Assembly: GCF_015773195.1 (NCBI RefSeq)
Contig: NZ_JADWYK010000004.1
Span: 62,001 to 126,000, forward strand
Direction: 5' to 3'
Source of the DNA: Hymenobacter guriensis
GTDB lineage: Bacteria; Bacteroidota; Bacteroidia; Cytophagales; Hymenobacteraceae
Length of the DNA stretch: 64,000 nucleotides
Shown: piece after piece, positions 1 through 6,757 of the stretch
How the letters are laid out: every line of letters begins with the position of its first letter
Position numbering within the stretch: the first letter of the stretch is position 1
Notes under the pieces: model-generated
What the model was told of the DNA's origin: nothing
The model's input: only the letters and a program-made list of their open reading frames with translations
Databases searched by the model: none
Position numbers and translations under genes: made by a program

Positions 1-154
1 GGCCGTGGGTGGCCATAAAGTTGATGACCTCGGGCGTGGCGCAGCGAGCGGCGCAGATAAAATCGCCTTCGTTTTCGCGGTCCTCGTCGTCAACGACCAC
101 GACTACTTTGCCGGCCCGAATATCGGCAATGGCATCTTCAATGGAATCCAACAT
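1..154 (-). CDS. ribB: 3,4-dihydroxy-2-butanone-4-phosphate synthase, N-terminal part (cut by window edge)
   Basis: Only the first 51 codons lie in the window. The protein starts [20 protein letters not shown] and continues with the acidic [11 protein letters not shown] motif that binds ribulose-5-phosphate and Mg in this family, then a conserved ICAA segment. The enzyme makes the four-carbon precursor of riboflavin in the cytoplasm. In many Bacteroidota it is the N-terminal half of a RibBA fusion; the missing C-terminus prevents a decision. The stretch just upstream of the start (155-190) holds GGATTT-type repeats like those at 40021-40058. Family assignment is strong, the exact form (RibB or RibBA) is open. 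Confidence 0.9.
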   Translation of the reverse strand, partial: MLDSIEDAIADIRAGKVVVVVDDEDRENEGDFICAARCATPEVINFMATHG

Positions 155-272
155 GGATTATGGATTTTACGAATTTCAAACGGATTTCGCGGATGGTGCG
201 GAGCCGCACAGCTCCCCACGAAATGCCCGCTGCCGCTACAAACCGCAACGGCGCCGCGAAGTTACGAAAGGC

Positions 273-401
273 AAGATGGTGAGCTGGTGAAATAGTGAGT
301 TTGTCTTGGCTGTTTCACCTCGCAATGACGGGAATATTCGCGCCTGCTCAAGCCAGCGGAACGTCAATCCCACCATTTCACCAGCTTACTAGTTCACTAC
401 T
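273..401. repeat. Octamer-array inverted repeat after proC
   Basis: The right arm (370-401) is four 8-mers; read on the minus strand they are AGTAGTGA, ACTAGTAA, GCTGGTGA and AATGGTGG. The left arm (275-298) is GATGGTGA, GCTGGTGA, AATAGTGA with a weaker fourth unit to 306. About 65 nt separate the arms. The proC stop codon (397-399) lies inside the outermost unit of the right arm. Member of the array family described in the findings. Confidence 0.75.
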
Positions 402-1209
402 CCCGGGCCAGCTCAGTGGCGCGCACCTGAGCAGCCTGAATGCCAGCAGCCAGGGTTTCGGCAAGGTGGCCGGCCTGAAACTGGCGCAGGGCAGCTTCGG
501 TGGTGCCGCCTTTGGACGCTACGTTGGCAATAAGCTCGGGCAGACTTTTCTCGGAGTTGTTGAGTAGGTGGTAGGCGCCCAGCATCGTCTGCTTCACCAG
601 CAAGGAAGCCACCGAATCGGAAAAACCGAGCTGGCGGCCCGCGTCAATCATGGCCTGCACAATGTAGAAAAAGTAAGCCGGGCCGCTGCCGCTCACGGCC
701 GTTACGGCGTCGAGCATGCTTTCATCTTCCAGAAACAGAGAGCGGCCAGTGGCATTCAGCAGGTTTTCTACCTGGTGCAGGCGCAGCCGGTCAATTTCCG
801 GGGCGGCCGAAAACCCGGTAATGCCCATGCCCAGCAGCGCGGGGGTGTTGGGCATAGCGCGCATCACGGCCTGCTGCTGCAGTTCCCGCTGGAGGCGGGC
901 AATGGGAATGCCGGCCATGATGGACAGCACGACCTGCTCCGGTTGCAGTACGTCCCGTAGCGCCTCGGCTACGCGGCTGAAATCCTGGGGCTTCACGGCC
1001 ACCAGCACTATATCGTAAGTGCCCACCTGGGCATCCAGCTCGCCGGTGGGCAGGCCGGGATGGGCGTCGCGCAGGCGCTGGCAGTGGTCGGCGTGGCGGC
1101 CTAGCAGCAGCAGGTCCTGGCGTTCTACCAGGTTGTAGTGCAGAAAGGATTTGGCGAAGGCCAGGCCCATATTGCCGCAGCCCAGAATAGCAATGCGTAG
1201 GTTTTTCAT
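397..1209 (-). CDS. proC: Pyrroline-5-carboxylate reductase
   Basis: 270 residues, the usual size for ProC. It catalyses the last step of proline synthesis, NAD(P)H-dependent reduction of pyrroline-5-carboxylate, in the cytoplasm. The N-terminus has the Rossmann motif ILGCGNMGLAFAKS; the middle has VLVAVKPQ and the family signature VMRAMPNTPALLGMG; the C-terminal dimerisation domain carries AVSGSGPAYFFY and the substrate-site segment ASKGGTTEAAL. The ATG start directly precedes the Rossmann strand, so the start is secure. It is a single gene; the neighbouring lipoprotein is divergent. The final codons run into an octamer array, which supplies the stop codon. Confidence 0.96.
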   Translation of the reverse strand: MKNLRIAILGCGNMGLAFAKSFLHYNLVERQDLLLLGRHADHCQRLRDAHPGLPTGELDAQVGTYDIVLVAVKPQDFSRVAEALRDVLQPEQVVLSIMAGIPIARLQRELQQQAVMRAMPNTPALLGMGITGFSAAPEIDRLRLHQVENLLNATGRSLFLEDESMLDAVTAVSGSGPAYFFYIVQAMIDAGRQLGFSDSVASLLVKQTMLGAYHLLNNSEKSLPELIANVASKGGTTEAALRQFQAGHLAETLAAGIQAAQVRATELARE

Positions 1210-1343
1210 TGGTAACTGAAAAGAATACGGCCGTCCCGCAAAGTGCTAGAGGTTGGCGGCCAACATAAGCAGGAAAGCCAAAATAGCCTCATCAGCTCTT
1301 AGGCAGGCTACTATTTCCAACCGCCGGGCTAAATATTCAAGCA

Positions 1344-1375
1344 TTGATATAGTTCGGAAATACCGGCTACTTTTG
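1344..1375 (+). promoter_or_regulatory. Bacteroidota-type promoter for the lipoprotein gene
   Basis: TACTTTTG at 1368-1375 matches the TAnnTTTG -7 element and a TTG lies 21 bases upstream (1344-1346), the usual -33 spacing for this phylum. The gene starts 26 bases downstream. No experimental support. Confidence 0.55.
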
Positions 1376-1401
1376 AGCCTGATCTTCTCTTTTCCTTTTC
1401 T

Positions 1402-2028
1402 ATGAAAAAACTTGCCTTTTTCCTGCTCGGCGGCGTGCTGCTGACTTCGGCCTGCGAACAAGCCCAGAAAACCAAGGAAACCTACGACAACCTGGCCAAG
1501 CTCAAAGACGCCGGCGAAAACATCGAACAGACCCTGGACGCGGCTAAGGCTCAGCGCGAGGAGCGCGAAAAGCGCGGCGACACCCTTTCCCTGCCCTACA
1601 AAGAGTTGCAGGGCTACCTGCCCGCCGAGATTAGCGGCTTTACCGCCGGCAACCCCGAAGGCCAGTCGACGAAGATGGGCGGCTTTGCGTTTTCTACTGC
1701 CAGCCGGGAGTTCACCAAGGACAGCGTAACCGTCAAAACCGAACTGATGGACTATAACGGTGCCCATGATATGTACCAGGGCGCGGCCGCCATGTTTGCG
1801 CTGGGCATGGAAAGCGAAAACGATGAAGAACTCGTAAAATCCACTTCCTTGGGCATTGAGGGCGCTTCGGGCATGGAAAACTTCCACAAGAAAGACGGCC
1901 GGGCCGAGCTTACGCTCACGCTGGGCGGGCGCTTTCTGGTAAAAGTGGAAGCCGATAAGCAAAAAGACCTGGCCCTGGTTGAGTCCGTAGCCAAGCAGAT
2001 AGCCCTGGAGAAACTGGCTAAGCTGTAA
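1402..2028 (+). CDS. Putative lipoprotein, unknown function
   Basis: 208 residues. A lipoprotein signal is clear: two lysines, a hydrophobic stretch and the lipobox TSAC with Cys18. The following 60 residues are charged and probably helical (many K/E/A, with TLDAAKAQREER). The remainder reads as a globular domain with repeated short strands, including a GFTAGNPEG segment and VKTELMDYNG. A promoter and a strong terminator bracket it, so it is probably monocistronic. Predicted to sit in the outer membrane facing the periplasm or the surface. I do not recognise a family and assign no function. Confidence 0.85.
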   Translation: MKKLAFFLLGGVLLTSACEQAQKTKETYDNLAKLKDAGENIEQTLDAAKAQREEREKRGDTLSLPYKELQGYLPAEISGFTAGNPEGQSTKMGGFAFSTASREFTKDSVTVKTELMDYNGAHDMYQGAAAMFALGMESENDEELVKSTSLGIEGASGMENFHKKDGRAELTLTLGGRFLVKVEADKQKDLALVESVAKQIALEKLAKL

Positions 2029-2046
2029 GCTTAGCCGCACACAAAT

Positions 2047-2092
2047 GAAGCGGGGCGCAGCCGGAAATCCGGACTGCGCCCCGCTTCCTTTT
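2047..2092 (+). terminator. Rho-independent terminator after the lipoprotein gene
   Basis: A perfect 14-bp stem, GAAGCGGGGCGCAG (2047-2060) with its complement at 2074-2087, closes a loop that itself contains CCGGAAATCCGG, and is followed by CTTTTTA. Confidence 0.9.
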
Positions 2093-2138
2093 TATGGTGA
2101 GTTTCTGGATTGCAAAAGAAGCAGGATGGTGCGCCGCT

Positions 2139-2250
2139 GAACGCTGTAGCGACGCGACGCTTCGCGTCTTGTCGTTGCTGATGTTATTTATCCGGCGAGA
2201 CCTTGGTCGTTCAACGTAGAGACGCGAAGTATCGCGTCTCTACAGCGTTC
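2139..2250. repeat. Dispersed palindrome, GTAGAGACGCG family
   Basis: Two imperfectly complementary 38-nt arms (2139-2176 and 2213-2250) bracket 36 nt. Each arm is itself nearly palindromic (GACGCGA next to TTCGCGTC). The core GTAGAGACGCG recurs at 14792-14814 inside another palindrome. It lies between the convergent ends of the lipoprotein and glycosyltransferase genes. REP-like; no transposase of the REP-associated type is present in the window. Confidence 0.75.
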
Positions 2251-2266
2251 TGCTGTGCGGTCAAAC

Positions 2267-3469
2267 TCACTTACCACCCGCCTGCTGGAAACGCTGCGTG
2301 GGCTGCCAGGTAGCGGGGCCGGCCCCGTGCAGGTAGCGCCAGAGGCCCACCAGCAGAGCCGCGTTCATGCTATAGAAGTGGGTGATGAAGCGCAGCAGCC
2401 GCGAATGACGGTTGCGGCGGCGCAGCCAAGCGTCGAGCAGCAGCAGCAGCGGCAGTCCTACCTGGCCCAGCAGCAACAGCTGGTAAAACCAGCCGGCCCC
2501 GCGCAGCACCAGCGCCGCGCTCGAAAGCAGCATGAGCAGCAACAGCAGGGGCGTGAGCCAGCGCAGCACCTTGTGCGACCAGAACGCGTAGCTCAGCCCC
2601 CGCCACGGCGGCCACAGCAGCTGCCGGAACTCCCGCAGGTTCTGAAAGTTGCCGGTGGAAATGCGGGCCTTGCGACGGAATTCCTCCGGCAGCCGGTCCG
2701 ACACGTCTTCGTAGCACACCGCGTCCAGCTCGTTCAGGGCCTGGTACCCGTCGCGCAGCACGGCTATAGAGGTATAGAAGTCATCTACCAGAAACGAGGC
2801 CGGGGCGGCATGAAAGCACCTGCGGCGCACCGCAAAGCAGCCTCCGAAGGCCCCAATCATAGCGCCCCATACCACGCCTTCCTGGTACTTGATGAGGTTT
2901 TCGCGCTCCAGGTACGCTTTTTCCTGGCCCGATATGCCTTCCTGCCGGTGCTCGGGGTTGAGGATATTGCCGCCTACCAAACCCACCTCTGGCGCCCGGA
3001 AGTGCTTTACCAGCTGGTAAATGGTATCGGGCACGAAGAATACGTTGGCATCCGTAAGCACCAGCACCGGCGCGGTGGTTTCCTGGGCCAGGGCTTCGAT
3101 AATACCAGGCTTTCCGGTACGCTGCGCAAATACGCGCAGACGCACGCCGGGGTACTGCGCTTGTAGCCTATCGATTAGCGCGTGGGTACGGTCAGTGGAG
3201 TTGTCAGAGCCGATGTGCAGGGTGAGCTTATCGAGAGGATAAGTCGTAGCGAAGGTGGAGCGGATTTTCTCCTCGATTACCTGCTCTTCGTTGTGGGCGG
3301 CTAGCAGGATATCTACCGGGGGCAGGTTGTCATCCTGAGGGGAATATACCTGCGTGTTGTGGTGCCGGCCCCGGGCCCGCCAGCTCAGCAGCGCCGGAAA
3401 CAGCACGTAGGTGTGCGCCACCAGCAGCAGCGCCAGCCAAAACGCACCGATGAGCACCATGTCTAGCAT
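2267..3469 (-). CDS. Family 2 glycosyltransferase, membrane bound
   Basis: 400 residues with the start chosen at an ATG (3467-3469) that overlaps the stop of the upstream glycosyltransferase by 7 bases. One transmembrane helix (about residues 4-24) is followed by a GT-A domain: VDILLAAHNEEQVIEEKI, a SDNSTDRT nucleotide-binding stretch, a DxD-like LTDANV, and an acceptor-site segment with ASFLVDDFY. FRRKARIS replaces the usual QxxRW-type motif. Two or three C-terminal helices follow (WLTPLLLLLMLL). It resembles processive cytoplasmic-face synthases of surface polysaccharides. Substrate unknown. It forms a two-gene operon with the GT4 gene upstream. Confidence 0.9.
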   Translation of the reverse strand: MLDMVLIGAFWLALLLVAHTYVLFPALLSWRARGRHHNTQVYSPQDDNLPPVDILLAAHNEEQVIEEKIRSTFATTYPLDKLTLHIGSDNSTDRTHALIDRLQAQYPGVRLRVFAQRTGKPGIIEALAQETTAPVLVLTDANVFFVPDTIYQLVKHFRAPEVGLVGGNILNPEHRQEGISGQEKAYLERENLIKYQEGVVWGAMIGAFGGCFAVRRRCFHAAPASFLVDDFYTSIAVLRDGYQALNELDAVCYEDVSDRLPEEFRRKARISTGNFQNLREFRQLLWPPWRGLSYAFWSHKVLRWLTPLLLLLMLLSSAALVLRGAGWFYQLLLLGQVGLPLLLLLDAWLRRRNRHSRLLRFITHFYSMNAALLVGLWRYLHGAGPATWQPTQRFQQAGGK

Positions 3470-4701
3470 GAAACCGGCCGCTGGGCGGCTACCTGCTGGT
3501 ACAGTTGCTCGAACCGTGCTACCACCCGGCGGTTGTCGTATAGCTCGGCGGCCGTCTGGGCGGCCTGGGCGCCAATGCCATTTACGTCGAGGCGGCCGTA
3601 GTAGTAATCCTCCAAGAGGCGCACCCATTCCTCGGGGTCGTCAGCCAGCAGGATGTCGTGACCGGGGCGGCAATGGATGCCTTCGGCGCCTAGGGCGGTG
3701 CTCAGAATGGCTTTGCCCAGGGCCATGCCCTCAATAATTTTCACCCGCATACCTCCACCCGAAAGCAGGGGCACCAGCATCAGTTCGTAAGCCCGCATAA
3801 AGTCGGCGGCGGACTCCACGAAGCCGTGCATAGTTACGCCGGGCAGGTGCAGCTGGCGCAAACGCTCGGGCATGCCCGTACCGGCCACGTGCAGTTCCAG
3901 CTCGGGCAGGCGCTCCGCGAGGCGGGGCCACACCTGAGTCAGAAACCAGTCGAGACCTTCGAGGTTGGGCAGCCAGTTGAGGGAGCCAATCATGCACAGG
4001 GTGCGCGACCGGGGCAGCACGGCGGGCTCGGGCCGGAAACGGGTCAGGTCGACGCCGGCGGGGATGAACACCACCGGCTCCTGGCAGCCTTGTTGGCGCA
4101 GGCGCTGCTGGTCGGCCTCGGTGATGGCGGCCACCGCGTCAAACCGGTGCATCATCCATTTTTCGAACAGCTTCAGTCGCTGCGCAAGCTTCTGCAAGTA
4201 CCATTTTTTGAGTGGATTGCCAGTATTGCGGGCCAACTGCTCCCAAATGGTATACTCTACGTTGTGGGCGCGCAACACCACGGGCGGCAGGTACCGCCAG
4301 CGACACAACCCGTTTTCAACCCAATATCCGGCGTACCAGGCCACGAAAGTGCCTTCCATTTGCACTATATCAAACTGCTCTCGGTCCAGCAGCTCGGCCA
4401 GCTTCGCCTTCACTTTTGCACTCACAAACCGCTCCACGTTATAGGGCAACTCACTAAAAAGGAAGTTGCGCAGCGCCTTGACGGGCGAAAGGTTGGTATC
4501 GACATCTACCGTCAACAGCCGCACGTTAGGGCCCAGGTGGTCGAGCACGGTAGCCGGTTGGTGGTGCTTGGGGGTGTTGATGGCCAGTACGGTTACCTCA
4601 TGTCCGGCCCGAGCGAGGCCCGCCGCCACGTCGTACATGGCAATGGCGCCCCCATCGTGGGGCGGGAACGGAACGCGCGGACAGAGCTGCAGGATACGCA
4701 C
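3463..4701 (-). CDS. Family 4 (group 1) glycosyltransferase
   Basis: 412 residues from a GTG start. The start follows from the protein beginning VRILQLCPRVPFPPHDGG, the canonical N-terminal strand and loop of GT-B enzymes, and from a TACCTTTG element ending only 4 bases upstream (4706-4713), which would give a near leaderless transcript. The N-terminal domain holds AHNVEYTIWEQL; the C-terminal donor-binding domain has FIPAGVDLTRF, MIGSLNWLPN, GTGMPERL, and a PLLSGGGMRVKIIEGMALGK stretch with the catalytic Glu region. It probably transfers an activated sugar during exopolysaccharide or lipid-linked glycan assembly. Substrate not deducible. Confidence 0.92.
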   Translation of the reverse strand: MRILQLCPRVPFPPHDGGAIAMYDVAAGLARAGHEVTVLAINTPKHHQPATVLDHLGPNVRLLTVDVDTNLSPVKALRNFLFSELPYNVERFVSAKVKAKLAELLDREQFDIVQMEGTFVAWYAGYWVENGLCRWRYLPPVVLRAHNVEYTIWEQLARNTGNPLKKWYLQKLAQRLKLFEKWMMHRFDAVAAITEADQQRLRQQGCQEPVVFIPAGVDLTRFRPEPAVLPRSRTLCMIGSLNWLPNLEGLDWFLTQVWPRLAERLPELELHVAGTGMPERLRQLHLPGVTMHGFVESAADFMRAYELMLVPLLSGGGMRVKIIEGMALGKAILSTALGAEGIHCRPGHDILLADDPEEWVRLLEDYYYGRLDVNGIGAQAAQTAAELYDNRRVVARFEQLYQQVAAQRPVSC

Positions 4702-4705
4702 GGGG

Positions 4706-4713
4706 CAAAGGTA
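4706..4713 (-). promoter_or_regulatory. TACCTTTG -7 element, near-leaderless start
   Basis: The minus strand reads TACCTTTG, then four bases, then the GTG start of the GT4 glycosyltransferase. A transcript starting about 7 nt after the element would begin at or beside the start codon. Confidence 0.6.
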
Positions 4714-4828
4714 AGGGGCCGGCAAAGCTAGTAGATATGTCGCAACGACCGACTTTAGTCTTGCCACACCAGAACCGGCAGTCTGCGCGTTACCGTTTCC
4801 TTTACGCTCATATCTCCCACCAAACGTT

Positions 4829-5563
4829 ATGCGGTTTGCTGCTTCCCTCCTGCTGTTCGCGCTGCTGAGCTTTACGGGCTGTGAGCCGGAGTTCCGCCAG
4901 TGCCCTACTACCCACACCGACCCTACCAAGCAACTGTATAATGATGTGCTGATTGAGCTGATCGAGCACGGGCTATATCGGGCTTATCTGCCGAAAACGA
5001 ATAACGACTATATCCAACGGCATTTCGAGGAAGTGTACGCAGGAACCTGGCCCATTGAGTCTTCGCACACCGATTCGGTGTGGCTACGCACGCAGGAAGC
5101 TATTTTTCAGAACCAGCTTTTTCAGGATTCAGCCCGATTTCAGACATTCTATTTAAATGTCGCCCTCAGTCGATATACGCATTTGGCGCAGCTGCCCAAC
5201 CAGATAGGCAATTTGCAGTCTTCTTATAAGCAGATAGCTGATTTAGTGTATCAACTTGCTCCTGGGCTGGAGCAGGCCACGCTGGATAGCCTCAACAGTT
5301 TACAGAATCTCATGCAGCCAAGCGACTTCCAACTTTGCACTGCTAGGCTATTGCCCACACCAACCCGTTATATGGGAAGTCAAGACAAAGCGGCAGGACT
5401 TATTACACTATCTAGAATAGCCTTTAATCCAGCCAAAACGCAGGCACTACTGGCATATGGCTGGCAGTGTGGCGGGAAGTGCGGCTATGGGGAAGTACTG
5501 TTGGTCGAGAAAGTAGCCGGCCGTTGGCGCATCAGGCAGGCCGTTGAGACTTGGATATCTTAA
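4829..5563 (+). CDS. Putative lipoprotein, unknown function
   Basis: 244 residues, divergent from the glycosyltransferase pair. The N-terminus is a lipoprotein signal (hydrophobic stretch then FTGC, Cys18). The mature part is mostly helical, with many Leu/Gln residues and aromatic-rich LYRAYLPK. The C-terminal third has YGWQCGGKCGYGEVLLVEK and GRWRIRQAVETWIS, a pattern seen in small beta folds with paired cysteines. Base composition is somewhat richer in A+T than the flanking genes. No family recognised. Confidence 0.82.
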   Translation: MRFAASLLLFALLSFTGCEPEFRQCPTTHTDPTKQLYNDVLIELIEHGLYRAYLPKTNNDYIQRHFEEVYAGTWPIESSHTDSVWLRTQEAIFQNQLFQDSARFQTFYLNVALSRYTHLAQLPNQIGNLQSSYKQIADLVYQLAPGLEQATLDSLNSLQNLMQPSDFQLCTARLLPTPTRYMGSQDKAAGLITLSRIAFNPAKTQALLAYGWQCGGKCGYGEVLLVEKVAGRWRIRQAVETWIS

Positions 5564-5598
5564 CAGTATAGTTTCTGGCGGCGTCTGATGCTAGATTC

Positions 5599-6618
5599 CT
5601 ACGCCCGGAACTGCCCGATCAGCGTGCGGATCTGCTCCTCGGTGCCCAGCAGCAGCAGCACGTCACCCAAGGCGGGGCGGATGTCGGCGTTGGGGCTCAC
5701 CAGCAGTTCCCCTGTGCCTTGCTTCAGGCCAATGACGGTGGCCCCGCTGCGGGAGCGGATATCCAGCTCCCGGATGCTGCGGCCCTGAAACTCACTTCGG
5801 ATTTCGTCGAAGCGCATTTCTTCCAGCCGCAGCTTGTCGGGCCCCAGGCCGGAAATCATGTCCAGGAAGCGGATAACCTCAGGGCGCACCACCAGGTTGG
5901 CCATGTGCGAGCCCCCGATTTCGTCGGGCATCACCACCGAGTCGGCGCCGGCGCGCAGGAGCTTGGCCTCGCTGGTTTTAAGGGAGGCGCGGGCAATGAT
6001 TTTGATGCTGGGGTTCAGCTCCCGGGCCGTGAGGGCCACGAATACGTTGTCGGCATCCTTGGGCAGGGCCGTGATGAGGGCGCGGGCGCGACCAATGCCG
6101 GCGGCGCGCAGGGTCTCGTCGGCGGTAGCGTCGCCAAACACGGCCGGAATGGCTTCCTGACTGGTTTCCGCGGCGGCTTTCAGCAGCGACTCATCCTGCT
6201 CCACTATCACCACCCGCGCGCCGTTGGCCCGCAAATCGTGATAGGCCTTGCTGCCGTTGCGCCCGAAGCCACACACGATGATATGGCCGCTGTACCCGCG
6301 GATTTCCTGGTCGGTTTTAAACATCTTGAAAAGGTTGCGCAGCTCGCCGTCAAAGATATAGGTAGTCAGCACCGACACGAGGTAGGCTATGACCAGCAGG
6401 TTAAAGAAAATGTACACCGACACAAAGGCCCGCCCTGCCGGCGAAAACGGATGAATTTCGCCGTAGCCCACCGTTGAAATGGTGGTCATCGTCATGTACA
6501 CCGCATCGATGAACCCATAGTCCTCAATCAGCATAAACCCCACCACGCCGCTGGCCAGGCTGAACATCGACAGCGCCAGGGCCAGCACAAACCGACTCAG
6601 GTTAAACCGCTTCCACAT
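5599..6618 (-). CDS. Potassium channel protein with TrkA-N (RCK) domain
   Basis: 339 residues in the MthK/Kch arrangement: helix 1 (about 10-32), pore loop with selectivity filter TISTVGYGEIHPF, helix 2 (about 67-90), then a cytoplasmic RCK domain beginning HIIVCGFGRNGSKAYHDL (Rossmann GxGxxG) and a C-terminal TrkA-C-like segment. It should be a tetrameric K+ channel gated by a ligand at the RCK ring. An array of about 8-nt units (6627-6667) lies immediately upstream of the start, so its promoter may sit in or beyond that repeat. Fold assignment is firm; ion and ligand are inferred from the filter and the family. Confidence 0.95.
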   Translation of the reverse strand: MWKRFNLSRFVLALALSMFSLASGVVGFMLIEDYGFIDAVYMTMTTISTVGYGEIHPFSPAGRAFVSVYIFFNLLVIAYLVSVLTTYIFDGELRNLFKMFKTDQEIRGYSGHIIVCGFGRNGSKAYHDLRANGARVVIVEQDESLLKAAAETSQEAIPAVFGDATADETLRAAGIGRARALITALPKDADNVFVALTARELNPSIKIIARASLKTSEAKLLRAGADSVVMPDEIGGSHMANLVVRPEVIRFLDMISGLGPDKLRLEEMRFDEIRSEFQGRSIRELDIRSRSGATVIGLKQGTGELLVSPNADIRPALGDVLLLLGTEEQIRTLIGQFRA

Positions 6619-6626
6619 GTAGTCAA

Positions 6627-6716
6627 TGTGCTAAGGTGAGGAATGTGCTGAAGTGCTGATAGGTGAATAGAGGCAGGTAAATAACGCCTGTCATGCTGAG
6701 CTTGGCGAAGCATGAC
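6627..6716. repeat. Single 8-nt-type array plus short GTCATGCT hairpin
   Basis: Positions 6627-6667 contain TGTGCTAA, GGTGAGGAA, TGTGCTGA, AGTGCTGA, TAGGTGAA: units of 8 with one of 9. No inverted partner is visible. A small hairpin, GTCATGCT (6690-6697) with AGCATGAC (6709-6716), follows and belongs to the repeat family seen at 9062 and 31944. Confidence 0.5.
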
Positions 6717-6757
6717 ATTCTACTTAGCTGCTGTTCCCTGCAATTACTCCTTCACCG

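Noticed and set aside
2255-3166. Gln-rich plus-strand frame of 303 codons
   Set aside because: It is antisense to the family 2 glycosyltransferase; its Gln runs come from the Leu-rich membrane helix codons on the other strand.
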